A stretch of DNA of 33,590 nt, taken from contig JAICTU010000023.1 in assembly GCA_025936205.1 (NCBI GenBank), forward strand, positions 1 to 33,590, in the 5' to 3' direction. Below the pieces are notes generated by a model. It was given only the letters and a program-made list of their open reading frames with translations. It was not told where the DNA came from and searched no databases. Source of the stretch: Polyangiaceae bacterium. Lineage in GTDB: Bacteria > Myxococcota > Polyangia > Polyangiales > Polyangiaceae. Of the stretch, positions 10,555 through 18,813 are shown piece by piece. A program made the translations under genes and the position numbers. Position 1 is the stretch's first letter, and every line of letters starts with the position of its first letter.

Positions 10555-11350
10555 AGCGCCGGCGCTCTGGTATCGCGAGGTGGATTGCAGCTACGCTCAG
10601 CGCGCCGCGACGCACGAGCGCCGTTCCGTGCTGCGCGGCGTGACGCTGAGCGTGCAGCCTCACGAATTCGTCTCGGTGATCGGCCCCACCGGCTGCGGCA
10701 AGAGCACCCTGCTGCATCTGGGTGCCGGCCTGCTCGCCCAGCACGGCGGCCAGATCGAGTCCTTCGGGCTCCCGGTCCAGGGCCTCAACCGGCGCGCAGG
10801 CTACATGTTTCAGGCGGAGAGCCTGATGCCGTGGCGGACCGCGCTCGGCAACGTACTGGCGGGCTTACAGTTTCGGGGCCTCGCGCGCGCAGATTGCGAA
10901 GAGCGCGCTCACGCGCTGCTGAAGCGCGTCGGGCTCGGTGAGTTCGCCCATCACCATCCGCATCAGCTGAGCGGCGGCATGCGCAAGCGCGTCGCACTGG
11001 CGCAAACGCTGGTGCTCGAGCCCGACCTGTTGCTCATGGATGAGCCGTTCTCCGCGCTCGACGCGCAGACGCGCGAGCTGATGCAAAACCAGCTGCTGGC
11101 ACTGAGGCGCGACCAGCCGTGCGCCGCGCTGCTCGTCACTCACGACCTGGACGAGGCGATCGCGCTCGGCGACCGGATCGTGGTGCTGAGCGCCGGCCCC
11201 GGCTCCCATCCGATCGGCGAATTCACGGTCGAACACCCAGCGCTGAGCGACGTGAGCGAAGCGCGGGACGTGCCGGCCCTGATCGAGCTGTCGCGGGAGC
11301 TGCGCGCCCTGCTCCGGCGCGAGGTGCTGGAAGGGCGCCGGGCGCCATGA
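10538..11350 (+). CDS. ABC transporter ATP-binding protein, NitT/TauT type
   Basis: A 270-residue cytoplasmic ATPase that powers the importer. All the expected motifs are present: Walker A GPTGCGKST (49-57), Q-loop FQ (91-92), signature LSGGM (144-148), Walker B LLLMDEP (164-170) and the switch His202 in THDLDEA. Length and motifs fit the SsuB/TauB group. The ATG at 10538 lies inside the end of the binding-protein gene, and the stop overlaps the permease start as ATGA, which implies translational coupling of the three transporter genes. Confidence 0.95.
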   Translation: MPSPAEAPALWYREVDCSYAQRAATHERRSVLRGVTLSVQPHEFVSVIGPTGCGKSTLLHLGAGLLAQHGGQIESFGLPVQGLNRRAGYMFQAESLMPWRTALGNVLAGLQFRGLARADCEERAHALLKRVGLGEFAHHHPHQLSGGMRKRVALAQTLVLEPDLLLMDEPFSALDAQTRELMQNQLLALRRDQPCAALLVTHDLDEAIALGDRIVVLSAGPGSHPIGEFTVEHPALSDVSEARDVPALIELSRELRALLRREVLEGRRAP

Positions 11351-12141
11351 GCACGCTCCGGCTACGGCTGGCGCAGCTCGCCCTGCTGTTCTGGCTGTTC
11401 GCCGCCTGGTATCTGGCCACGGCGCGCGGCCTGCACGGCTACGACGCGCAGGCCCGCCTCTTTCTCGGCGAACCGCGCGAGGTGGCGCAGCGCCTGCTAA
11501 ACTGGTTCGTGCGCGATCGTGAGATCTACCCGCACCTGGGCGTCACGCTGATCGAGACGCTGCTCGCGTTCGTGCTCGGCTCCTTCTTCGGGCTCGGCGG
11601 GGGCCTCTGGCTCGGCTGCTCCGAGCGCGCCGCTGCGCTGCTCGAACCCTATCTGAGCGCCGCCAACGCCATGCCGCGCATCATCCTGGCTCCCATCTTC
11701 GGGGTCTGGCTCGGGCTCGGCATCGCGAGCAAGGTGGCGCTGGGCATCACCCTGGTGTTCTTCGTGGTCTTCTACAACGTGCACCAGGGCGTCGGGCAAG
11801 TGGACCCCGTAGTGCTGGCGAGCGTGCGCATGCTCGGTGCATCGCGGCGCCAGGTGTTACGACACGTCTATCTGCCGAGCGCGCTCAGCTTCACCTTCGG
11901 CTCCTTGCATAGCGCGGTGGGCCTGGCCTTCGTCGGCGCCGTGGTCGGCGAATATCTCGGGTCGGCGCTGGGCGTCGGCTATCTGATCCATCAGGCCGAA
12001 GGCGTGTTCGATGCGAGCACGGTGGTCGCGGGCATCCTGCTGCTCACCGTGTGCGCACTGTGCCTGGACGCGGCGGTAGCTCGTGTGGAGCGGCGCCTGT
12101 TGCACTGGCGGCCGCGCTCCCAGCTGCGCGAACCACTCTAG
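11347..12141 (+). CDS. ABC transporter permease, NitT/TauT type
   Basis: A 264-residue inner-membrane protein with about six hydrophobic segments. The EAA-type loop that docks the ATPase is visible as SVRMLGASRRQVLRHVYLP, followed by a periplasm-facing segment and VGEYLGSALGVGYLI, typical of SsuC/TauC permeases. ATG 11347 overlaps the ATPase stop by 4 nt. It is the last gene of the rightward operon; a large stem-loop follows 9 nt after its stop. Substrate unknown. Confidence 0.93.
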   Translation: MSTLRLRLAQLALLFWLFAAWYLATARGLHGYDAQARLFLGEPREVAQRLLNWFVRDREIYPHLGVTLIETLLAFVLGSFFGLGGGLWLGCSERAAALLEPYLSAANAMPRIILAPIFGVWLGLGIASKVALGITLVFFVVFYNVHQGVGQVDPVVLASVRMLGASRRQVLRHVYLPSALSFTFGSLHSAVGLAFVGAVVGEYLGSALGVGYLIHQAEGVFDASTVVAGILLLTVCALCLDAAVARVERRLLHWRPRSQLREPL

Positions 12142-12150
12142 CCGTCCATG

Positions 12151-12206
12151 GGGCACTCCTGGTGTTGGGCTCGGGCCGCACGGCACCGAGCCCTCCAGGA
12201 ATGCCC
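12151..12206. terminator. Large two-tier stem-loop between convergent genes (bidirectional terminator)
   Basis: An outer 12-bp stem with one mismatch (12151-12162 with 12195-12206) encloses a perfect 8-bp inner stem (12167-12174 with 12186-12193). It lies between the end of the permease gene and the end of the convergent acetyltransferase gene, the expected place for a two-way terminator. Positions 12167-12200 match 13352-13385 in inverted orientation with two mismatches in 34. Confidence 0.65.
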
Positions 12207-12288
12207 ACTGACCGCTTCAGGGCATGGCGGCGGAGCGGCGCGCAAGACCTCGGCGCGCTGCAGCTCGAACACGCCCGCCATCGCTCCT

Positions 12289-12819
12289 CTACTCGAGCAA
12301 CTCCCGATAGTAGTACGTCGTGCTACACGGCTCACCGGTGGGCATCAAGGCGTAGCGCGGAATATCCCCCACCTTCACCCAGCCGAGCCGCTCGTACATG
12401 CGCTGCGCGTCACCGCCCGTCACCGTGTCGAGCACCAGCAAATCCTTGCCGCACTCGCGCGCGGTCAGCTCGACCGCTCGCATCAGCGCGGCCCCGAGCC
12501 CCCGACGGCGGGCGCGCCGGTGCACCAGCACCTTGCAGACATCCGCGCGATGCGGTTGGTTCGGGGGCTGCGACAGGACCAGCTGGGCCGTGCCACAGAT
12601 GCCGAGCGCGTCCTCCGCGACCAGCAGCGCGCGCTCGCCGCCGGCCACGCCCCGGGCCACGCTCGACCAAAAAGAATGCGCCTGCTCGCGCTCGAGCGGC
12701 AGCATGTAACTGACCGAAGCCCCGCCCTCCACGCAATCCAGCAACACGTTCACCAGCTGCCCGATCTCGGTGTCGTCGACCGCGTGCAGGCGCCTCACCG
12801 ATGGAATCGTCACGATCAT
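12289..12819 (-). CDS. GNAT family N-acetyltransferase
   Basis: A 176-residue soluble protein. The acetyl-CoA-binding motif A is clear in CKVLVHRRARRRGLGAALM (R-x-x-G-x-G/A type), preceded by the beta-4 strand GTAQLVLSQP and followed by LLVLDTVTGGDAQRMYERLGW, the usual beta-5/alpha-4/beta-6 end of the fold. GNAT enzymes move an acetyl group to an amine on a small molecule or protein; the acceptor here is unknown. It is convergent with the ABC permease gene and divergent from the small membrane protein gene. The ribosome site before ATG 12819 is weak. Confidence 0.88.
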   Translation of the reverse strand: MIVTIPSVRRLHAVDDTEIGQLVNVLLDCVEGGASVSYMLPLEREQAHSFWSSVARGVAGGERALLVAEDALGICGTAQLVLSQPPNQPHRADVCKVLVHRRARRRGLGAALMRAVELTARECGKDLLVLDTVTGGDAQRMYERLGWVKVGDIPRYALMPTGEPCSTTYYYRELLE

Positions 12820-12860
12820 AAGCTAGTGTGCACGTTCCACGTCAATCAAGCGCCGGCAGC

Positions 12861-12897
12861 AAAATCAGCAGACATTTCACGACACACCAGGCGCATG
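12861..12897 (+). repeat. 37-nt direct repeat, copy 1
   Basis: This segment begins AAAATCAGCAGACATTTC and ends GCATG. It matches 13474-13510 at about 30 of 37 positions in the same orientation. It ends 69 nt before the start of the membrane protein gene. On the minus strand it contains TGTC twice, 10 nt apart. It could be a shared regulatory or promoter element, or an insertion-sequence end. Confidence 0.6.
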
Positions 12898-12966
12898 CTT
12901 GTATCCCGCAGGGAATCCGGGGAAGCATGAGGCCTGGGCGCCAGGGTGCGCCGAAAGGATGAAACA

Positions 12967-13323
12967 ATGGGCTTACTGGTGACCTGGTTGGTGATGAGTG
13001 CTGCTTTCTGGCTCACGGCGCAGCTGCTGCCGGGCTTCAGCGTGAAGGGCTTTCGCGGAGCCCTGTGGGTGGCCGCCATCTTCGGCGTCATCAACTGGTT
13101 GATCGGGTGGCTCCTGTTCGGCGTGATCGGCATCATGAGCCTCGGCATCGGCTTTCTGCTGAGCTTCCTCACGCGCTGGCTGGTGAACGCGATCTTGTTG
13201 AAAGTGACGGACAGGGTCTCGTCGAACCTGAGCATCCGGGATTTTTCCACGGCGCTGTTCGGCGCGCTGCTGCTCAGTTTGTTCGCCACCGTGGGCCAGG
13301 CGCTGGTGCGCTTTCTGTTCTGA
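12967..13323 (+). CDS. Phage holin family / DUF360-like four-helix membrane protein
   Basis: A 118-residue protein that is almost wholly hydrophobic, with four predicted membrane helices (about 2-20, 29-48, 51-75 and 93-116). The start MGLLVTWLVMSAAFWLTAQLLPG and the GF-KGFRGALWVAAIFGVINWLIG region are typical of the small family often annotated as phage holin superfamily IV, most of whose members are ordinary chromosomal genes of unknown role. ATG 12967 is chosen over the in-frame GTG 12946 because AAAGGAT lies just upstream. There are no phage genes nearby, so lysis is not implied. A hairpin follows its stop. Confidence 0.85.
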   Translation: MGLLVTWLVMSAAFWLTAQLLPGFSVKGFRGALWVAAIFGVINWLIGWLLFGVIGIMSLGIGFLLSFLTRWLVNAILLKVTDRVSSNLSIRDFSTALFGALLLSLFATVGQALVRFLF

Positions 13324-13351
13324 GCCGCGCAGCCGCCACCGAGCAGGCATA

Positions 13352-13385
13352 TCCTGGAGGGCTCGGTGCCGAGCGGACCGAGCCC
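13352..13385. terminator. Hairpin after the membrane protein gene; inverted copy of the 12167-12200 element
   Basis: A perfect 9-bp stem (13359-13367 with 13377-13385) closes a 9-nt loop, 35 nt after the stop at 13323. The reverse complement of 13352-13385 matches 12167-12200 at 32 of 34 positions. Position suggests a terminator; recurrence suggests a dispersed palindromic element. Confidence 0.6.
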
Positions 13386-13434
13386 GCAAAACGGGTCCAG
13401 ACCGCATTTCGCAAGTGGCACACACTGAGCCGCG

Positions 13435-13457
13435 CAGCTCGGGGTGGCACCGAGCTG
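13435..13457. terminator. Second hairpin in the same intergenic gap
   Basis: An 8-bp perfect stem (13435-13442 with 13450-13457) closes a 7-nt loop. It shares the GGCACCGAGC core with the preceding element and sits about 115 nt before the lipoprotein start. It may be a second terminator or a degenerate copy of the same palindrome. Confidence 0.4.
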
Positions 13458-13473
13458 AGCCGTCGTTGAAGCC

Positions 13474-13510
13474 AAAATCAGCTGACATTTCGCGACATAC
13501 CTGCGGCATG
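13474..13510 (+). repeat. 37-nt direct repeat, copy 2
   Basis: This segment begins AAAATCAGCTGACATTTC and ends GCATG. It is the partner of 12861-12897 and ends 62 nt before the ATG of the BNR lipoprotein gene. That is nearly the same distance as copy 1 keeps to its own downstream gene. Confidence 0.6.
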
Positions 13511-13572
13511 GGTCTTGCTTTTCTTCCTGGCTGGCGCTGCGGGTTGCCGCTCGGGTGCCGGGGAGTTGCACG

Positions 13573-15303
13573 ATGTTCCGAACGTTTCAAAACCGAGCGC
13601 CACAGAGTCGACGGCCAGGTGTCGTGCCACTGAGCGTGCTTTCCCTACTGGGCATGCTCTCGAGCTGCAGCGGCAAGACGGGGGCCGTTGCCGATCCCGG
13701 CGCCGGGGGTACAGCGCTCGGCACGGAAAGCGACAATTCGCCGGGCAGCTCCCTTTCCCAGGCCCAGCTCGACGCTGCAGTGCTAGCGCCGGCCGATCGC
13801 GGCGCTGGCGCGGATCCCACCGGCGGGGCGTGGCGCATCATCGAGGTCCCCACGGCCAGCAATGAGCCGCGCATCGTGAAGTCGCCGCTCGGTTGGCTTG
13901 CCTTGTCACGGCGTTCCATCGGAGACACCAGAGCCCCCTCGGGCTACGAGAGCGTGCTGTATCGCTCGACGGACGGCGTGCACTGGACGTCCCTGCCGCT
14001 CGGCGCCGAGGCGAAGAACAAGCAGTTCTGGGGGCTGGCCTACGGCGCAGGGACGTACGCCATGGTCGGTCAGCTTTACGGTGGTCACGGCGTCTACTGG
14101 AGCTCGTCTGACGCGCAGCACTGGAGCGAAACATCCGACGCGTCGGCCACAGGCCAGCTCGGCGGCGGCATCGCTTACGCCCAGGGCCGCTTCTTTCACG
14201 TGGGGTTCCGTTTCGTCGCTGAATCCGACAATGGTCGCGACTGGCAGCAGCGCCAGATCTCGCTGCTGCAGGAGGGCGGCGCGGCATACGGCAATGGCGT
14301 GTATCTGCTCGTCGGCAACGGGCCGATGCAAGTCTCGAACAATGGCTGGGACTGGCAGGAGTACCCGCTCGACTGCACGCGGCCTGGTACCTGCATCACA
14401 GACCCGAGCGGCGGTATCCATCAGCCGTATCACACCACGGCGCTGTTCGCCGAAGGCCGCTTCTACACAGACGAGCTGAGCTCCGAAGACGGCATCCACT
14501 GGCAGCCCGAACCCGGGCTCAGGCCGACCAGCTACGTGAACGGTTACTTCCTGGGCGAGTTGGGCGGCAATGAGCTCTCCGCATGGAAGCTGGGCAGCGA
14601 GATCCAGCGCTTGCAAGTCGTGCGGCCCACGCCCGTGTCCCAGACGGTGACGGGCCGCCGCGACACGAGCATCGGGGTGCTGGATCGCGATCAGCCCCTG
14701 CCCGACAGCGTGAACGTCGAGTTCGAAGACGGGCTCACCTGTGAAACGGCCCAATGTGTCTTGCTCGGCGTTCGGTTGCTGCTGATCCCAGCGCCGGGCA
14801 CGCCACCGTTGCCCGATCGGGTGCCTCGGACCGCCGACGGCACTCCGCTTCTGAACGACGAATGCTCGGTCTCGAGCCAAATCTCCTGCACTGACTACGC
14901 GACGCGCACGGGCTGTGTCTGCCATCCCGACGCGCCCAGCGAACCGGCAGCATGCGGGGACGTGAGCCAGTTCCGTTGCGCAGGCCACTTCACACGGCGA
15001 GCCAACGAATGGTCGCTGGACGAAGTCGCCGGCGGCGGCTGCTCCTGCGACGCCGTGGATCCGAATCAACCGCTGAGCTTCGGCGTGAGTTGCCTGGAAG
15101 ATGCGAGCGTGTGCGCGGCGCCGCTCGAATGTCTGTCTGTCGATTCATTCGCTGGCGGCGGGCCATCCCTTCCGCGCTCCGTCTGCACCAGCCGCTGCAA
15201 AGCGGACGCTGACTGTCCGAGCTGGGAGGCCACCGGTTACTGCGGGGGCCCGGTGCAGCTGCGTTGCTCGAACGGCTCGTGCCAGCCGCGCAGCTGCCAC
15301 TGA
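13573..15303 (+). CDS. Lipoprotein with BNR/sialidase-like repeats and Cys-rich C-terminus
   Basis: A 576-residue exported protein. A basic N-terminus and hydrophobic stretch end in a lipobox with Cys32 (MLSSC). The middle has at least five repeats of the pattern S-x-D/N-G-x-x-W (STDGVHW, SSDAQHW, SDNGRDW, SNNGWDW, SEDGIHW), the Asp-box signature of BNR beta-propellers such as sialidases. The sialidase catalytic residues cannot be assigned, so an enzyme activity should not be assumed. After about residue 400 the protein is rich in paired cysteines, typical of surface proteins of myxobacteria. ATG 13573 is preferred over GTG 13555 because GGGGAG lies 8 nt upstream. Probably anchored in the outer membrane and facing the outside; the ligand is unknown. 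Confidence 0.85.
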   Translation: MFRTFQNRAPQSRRPGVVPLSVLSLLGMLSSCSGKTGAVADPGAGGTALGTESDNSPGSSLSQAQLDAAVLAPADRGAGADPTGGAWRIIEVPTASNEPRIVKSPLGWLALSRRSIGDTRAPSGYESVLYRSTDGVHWTSLPLGAEAKNKQFWGLAYGAGTYAMVGQLYGGHGVYWSSSDAQHWSETSDASATGQLGGGIAYAQGRFFHVGFRFVAESDNGRDWQQRQISLLQEGGAAYGNGVYLLVGNGPMQVSNNGWDWQEYPLDCTRPGTCITDPSGGIHQPYHTTALFAEGRFYTDELSSEDGIHWQPEPGLRPTSYVNGYFLGELGGNELSAWKLGSEIQRLQVVRPTPVSQTVTGRRDTSIGVLDRDQPLPDSVNVEFEDGLTCETAQCVLLGVRLLLIPAPGTPPLPDRVPRTADGTPLLNDECSVSSQISCTDYATRTGCVCHPDAPSEPAACGDVSQFRCAGHFTRRANEWSLDEVAGGGCSCDAVDPNQPLSFGVSCLEDASVCAAPLECLSVDSFAGGGPSLPRSVCTSRCKADADCPSWEATGYCGGPVQLRCSNGSCQPRSCH

Positions 15304-15354
15304 TCCGGCGCAGCGGGCACGGCGAAGCCCGGCACGAACTTGGGGCACGAGGGA

Positions 15355-17010
15355 CTAGGACTGACCACTGGGACGCGTGGACGACGTTTCGCCCGTCCTC
15401 GCCAGCAACAGGCGCAGCACGTTCGAAAGCTGCACGGGAGTTGCCGCATCGCTGGACCGTGCGCGCCAGGCAATGACGCCATCGGGCCGCACCAGCACGG
15501 CGCCGCTGGGCGTGATGCCGAAGGCCTCGTGGAACTGGCCCGACGGATCGCGCAACTCGGCGCCGTCGAGGCGATGCGCCTGGAGAGGAAGCTTGCCCAA
15601 AACGGCTGCTGCGCTCTCGACCCAGGCGTGACCTTCCGCACCGGCGAAGAGCACCCAGCTATGACCCAGCAGGTCGATGCTCGACACGTCTCGGGCACGG
15701 CGCTGGAGCGGCACGTGGGGCGCGCGCGATCCGGGGCGCCCGGCGAGCGTGCGGGGATGCTCGTGCAACATCGCGCCGTCGCTGCTGCTCTCGGCCGCGA
15801 TCGCGTCGGAGGCGTAGCAGTAGCCGAGGTCGATGTTCACGTCCTTGGCGAAGGGCGCGATGCCGCTCGGCATCAGGTAGTGGGCCCCGCGCAGCACGTA
15901 GCGCGCGTACGCCTGCTCCACCGTGAAGTGGGCGATCGGACGGCGCTCCAGCTCGTAGCTATCGAGCAGGCGTTCGCCCGCCGCGGCGTTCAGCACCGCT
16001 GCCAGCTTCCAGGCGAGGTTGTGCGCGTCCTGAATGCCCGTGTTGCCCCCGAAGCCGCCGTAGGGCGGCATCACGTGCGCGGCGTCGCCCGCCAGGAAGA
16101 TCCGCCCGTCGCTGAAGCGCTCCGCCGTGTGGGCGCAACACTCCCATTTCTGAATCGAGTCGATGGTCGCCGGCACGTCCGCGCCCAGACCGATGCGCAA
16201 GAGCTCCCGGCACTCCGCCTCGCTGAGGCTCCAGCAATCGGTGTTGGGTGCCTCCGGGTCGCCGGTGGTGTGGACGATCAGAAAGCCGGATTCATACGGC
16301 TTCTCGATGCGGAAGAAGCCTCGAAACGCGGGATTGCGCACCAGGATGACGCTCATGTTGCGCCCGCGCAGCAGCGGCTCCACGTCGGCCCGGAAATAGA
16401 TGGTCAAGCTGCGGGACAGCAGCCCTCGCCCCTGCATGCGGATGCCGAGCTGCTCGCGCAGGCGGCTGTTCGCCCCGTCGGCAGCCACCGCATAGCGAGC
16501 GCGCACCACGCTCTCGCGTCCATTCTCACGGTCGCGCAGCCGCGCACTCACCCCCGCAGCGCCTTGCTCGATCGAGAGCACCTCGGCCCCGAAGCGCAGC
16601 TCTTGCCCCCACTCCTCCGCGCGCCGCTTGATCATCGGCTCCAGCGCCTGCTGCGTGATGAACAGACGCTCGCTGGGGCTCAGGTCGCGCACACCCTCGT
16701 TCATGTGCGGCACATCGCGATGGATCTCGTTTCCCGCGATGCTCTCGACAGAGAGGATCGCGCCGTCCGGCTCGAACTGCTCGAACGACTTTTGGCGCAC
16801 CGCCTGTTCGACGCCCAGGCTACGCACCACCTCCATCGAGCGCTGATAGACGAGCGCGGCGCGCGGATGAATCGCCGTGCTGGGGTGCCGCTCCGCCACC
16901 AGCGCCTTCACCCCGAGCCGCCCGAGCAGCGCGGCGGTGAACATGCCCACGAGACTTCCACCGACGACCAGGACCGGGACTTCCGTGTCTTCCATGTGAG
17001 AGCGATTCAT
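15355..17010 (-). CDS. FAD-dependent aromatic monooxygenase (FAD_binding_3 family)
   Basis: A 551-residue flavoprotein of the class A hydroxylase group (MhpA, PgaE and phenol hydroxylase relatives). The dinucleotide fold VLVVGGSLVGMFTAALLG is at the N-terminus, the DG motif reads AVAADGANSRLREQLG, and the GD motif that holds the FAD ribityl chain reads RIFLAGDAAHVMPPYGG followed by FGGNTGIQDAHNLAWKLA. The last 100 residues (GHSWVLFAG to LVRPDGVIAWRA) form the thioredoxin-like C-terminal domain common in this group. Such enzymes use NAD(P)H and O2 to hydroxylate aromatic or polyketide substrates. No biosynthetic or catabolic genes adjoin, so the substrate is open. An in-frame ATG at 17067 is less likely because the added residues do not resemble the family. 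It lies last in the leftward gene set, 99 nt after the FG-GAP gene. Confidence 0.9.
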   Translation of the reverse strand: MNRSHMEDTEVPVLVVGGSLVGMFTAALLGRLGVKALVAERHPSTAIHPRAALVYQRSMEVVRSLGVEQAVRQKSFEQFEPDGAILSVESIAGNEIHRDVPHMNEGVRDLSPSERLFITQQALEPMIKRRAEEWGQELRFGAEVLSIEQGAAGVSARLRDRENGRESVVRARYAVAADGANSRLREQLGIRMQGRGLLSRSLTIYFRADVEPLLRGRNMSVILVRNPAFRGFFRIEKPYESGFLIVHTTGDPEAPNTDCWSLSEAECRELLRIGLGADVPATIDSIQKWECCAHTAERFSDGRIFLAGDAAHVMPPYGGFGGNTGIQDAHNLAWKLAAVLNAAAGERLLDSYELERRPIAHFTVEQAYARYVLRGAHYLMPSGIAPFAKDVNIDLGYCYASDAIAAESSSDGAMLHEHPRTLAGRPGSRAPHVPLQRRARDVSSIDLLGHSWVLFAGAEGHAWVESAAAVLGKLPLQAHRLDGAELRDPSGQFHEAFGITPSGAVLVRPDGVIAWRARSSDAATPVQLSNVLRLLLARTGETSSTRPSGQS

Positions 17011-17109
17011 ACCTTCGCTCGCTGATGCGGACAACGCTCGTGGGCGAGGTTCGACCAGCTGTGGCACGAGCAGGCGCCACTTCGCCCGCTCGGTGCCGCT
17101 CGGGGTTGA

Positions 17110-18807
17110 TTAGTGCAGGTCGGGCATGATGCCGCCGGGAACGCCGTAGTGGATGTGCAAGCGCGGCTCCCGCTCTACGTATGCGTTGTCGTCCGACAAC
17201 GGGTCGAACGAAAGCGAGGTGGTGATCAGATCGCTCGCACCGTCACCGTCGAGATCGCCTGCCTGCGCGATGCGCGTGATGAAGCGGCCCGAGTCGAGCA
17301 GCGAGCCCGTCGGATTGCTCTGCAGCACGGCCTGAGCGGGAAAGGAGATGCGGCCGCCGAAGCGCTGCCGGGAACCGCCGACGAACGCGAAGTTGTTCAC
17401 GAACAAAGGTTGGTTGTCGTCCGCCCAGGAATAGGTGACGTAGGAGTAAAGGTCGGTGTCGCCATCGCCGTCGCGGTCCCCGGCGGACTCGATGAAGGGC
17501 GAACCGGAGAGATCGTCGCTGAGGACGGCGGTCCCCTGCGAGGGGTCCACGCCGTTTGCGAACAGGCCGGGCCGGCCGAAGATCAGGAGCTCGTCGTCTC
17601 CGACCACTGCGAGCAAATCCGCAACACCGTCCCCGTCGACATCGTTCGGAGTCAGGGTCGCGATGCCCGGGTTGCTATACAAGCTGAGCCCCTCGAGCTT
17701 CAGGTTCGTCGCCAGCTCGAGATCGCCGCTGAGGCGCTCGCTTCGTCCTGGGATCCAGTACACCGGCGTGGTCGGTGTCGACGGTGCGGTCGCGTCGACA
17801 GGGTTCACGATCAGGTCCGCGTGGCCATCCGCGTCGAGGTCACCCGTGGCCCTGGGCAACAACTCCCCGGGCCCCACCACTCGCGCGCTGGCTGCCGTCG
17901 CCCACGAGCTACCAGCGACCAGACGTTGGTGGCTTCCGTAGAACACATAGAGCGAGCCATTGGGATCGCCCGTGATGGTGGACTCGCCCGTGTTCAGATC
18001 GAACGAATACTGCAGCTGCGGGGCATCGCCGATCACGAAATCGTCCAGACCGTCTCCATCGAAGTCTCCGAGCGCGGCCAGGTCGTCCACGTCACGAAAG
18101 CAGCTCGATGGGCTGGTAGCTTGCTCGGGCGTCAGCCGGTCGTGCGGAGTCGACAGGTAAACCCCCACTTGATCGAAGCGATGCACGCCGCTGAGGCGCT
18201 CGGGCCCACCGTAGAGCAAGTACGCCCCTTCCCCTTCCACAGCCGGGGAGCAGCGGCTGGTGCCCACCAGCATGTCGGCGTAACCGTCGCCGTCGACATC
18301 GCCCGCCGGCACGATCGTCTCCACCATCTGCGCCACTTCCTGGGCGGAAATCAGCAAGCGCGCTCCGCTCTCTTGCAGAATCAACGCCTCCTCGCCACTG
18401 CGCGGCCTGGGCCCTCCGTAGCGCACGTGCACATATTCGGTTTCAGTGGCCAGGTCGAAGCACTGGGTGGCGAAGTCCTGGAAGCCATCACCATCGAGGT
18501 CCCCGACGCCCGTGATCAGCCGGGATGCATCCGAACGCGGCTTGTCCGTCTCGGAGCGCATCGTCACATCGGGGAGCGGCAAGGACGGCCCCAGCGCCAG
18601 GTCGGGACGCGGCGCGGGTGGTTGTTCCGCGAGGGCCGCTGGCTGCCCGTCGGGCGCGGGCGCAAGCGGCGCGCCGGGCGGCGTGGACGAGACGGCTTGC
18701 TGCTGTTCCGGGAGATCCCCGAGTGCGTAGTCGTTCGAGCAAGCCAGGGTGCCCGTGCACGCGAGGCCCAGTGCCATGAGCAGGATCTCTCGAGTCGAGT
18801 GTTGCAT
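17110..18807 (-). CDS. FG-GAP/VCBS repeat lipoprotein
   Basis: A 565-residue exported protein. The lipobox TLAC ends at Cys23 and is followed by a Pro/Gln-rich linker to about residue 85. Seven copies of the calcium-binding D-x-D-x-D-G core are spread over the rest (DLDGDGFQDF, DVDGDGYADM, DFDGDGLDDF, DLDADGHADL, DVDGDGVADL, DRDGDGDTDL, DLDGDGASDL). That matches a seven-bladed integrin-alpha-like propeller. Family members are surface or periplasmic binding proteins and no enzymatic site is visible. Its ATG lies 6 nt after the stop of the sigma/membrane-domain gene, so the two are probably co-transcribed. The ligand is unknown. Confidence 0.9.
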   Translation of the reverse strand: MQHSTREILLMALGLACTGTLACSNDYALGDLPEQQQAVSSTPPGAPLAPAPDGQPAALAEQPPAPRPDLALGPSLPLPDVTMRSETDKPRSDASRLITGVGDLDGDGFQDFATQCFDLATETEYVHVRYGGPRPRSGEEALILQESGARLLISAQEVAQMVETIVPAGDVDGDGYADMLVGTSRCSPAVEGEGAYLLYGGPERLSGVHRFDQVGVYLSTPHDRLTPEQATSPSSCFRDVDDLAALGDFDGDGLDDFVIGDAPQLQYSFDLNTGESTITGDPNGSLYVFYGSHQRLVAGSSWATAASARVVGPGELLPRATGDLDADGHADLIVNPVDATAPSTPTTPVYWIPGRSERLSGDLELATNLKLEGLSLYSNPGIATLTPNDVDGDGVADLLAVVGDDELLIFGRPGLFANGVDPSQGTAVLSDDLSGSPFIESAGDRDGDGDTDLYSYVTYSWADDNQPLFVNNFAFVGGSRQRFGGRISFPAQAVLQSNPTGSLLDSGRFITRIAQAGDLDGDGASDLITTSLSFDPLSDDNAYVEREPRLHIHYGVPGGIMPDLH

Positions 18808-18813
18808 GCCGAA

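Noticed and set aside
12967..13323. Prophage lysis gene
   Set aside because: The small four-helix protein carries the name phage holin in many databases, but no other phage gene is present in the window.
13413..13425. TGGCAC at 13416 as a sigma-54 -24 element
   Set aside because: No TTGC/GC at the required 10-nt distance.
12861..13510. Complete insertion sequence bounded by the 37-nt repeats
   Set aside because: The copies are in direct and not inverted orientation, and the gene between them is not a transposase.
15340..17025. Open frame of 561 codons on the plus strand across the monooxygenase
   Set aside because: Antisense to a complete FAD-binding enzyme; composition rich in Arg, His and Ala with no motif.
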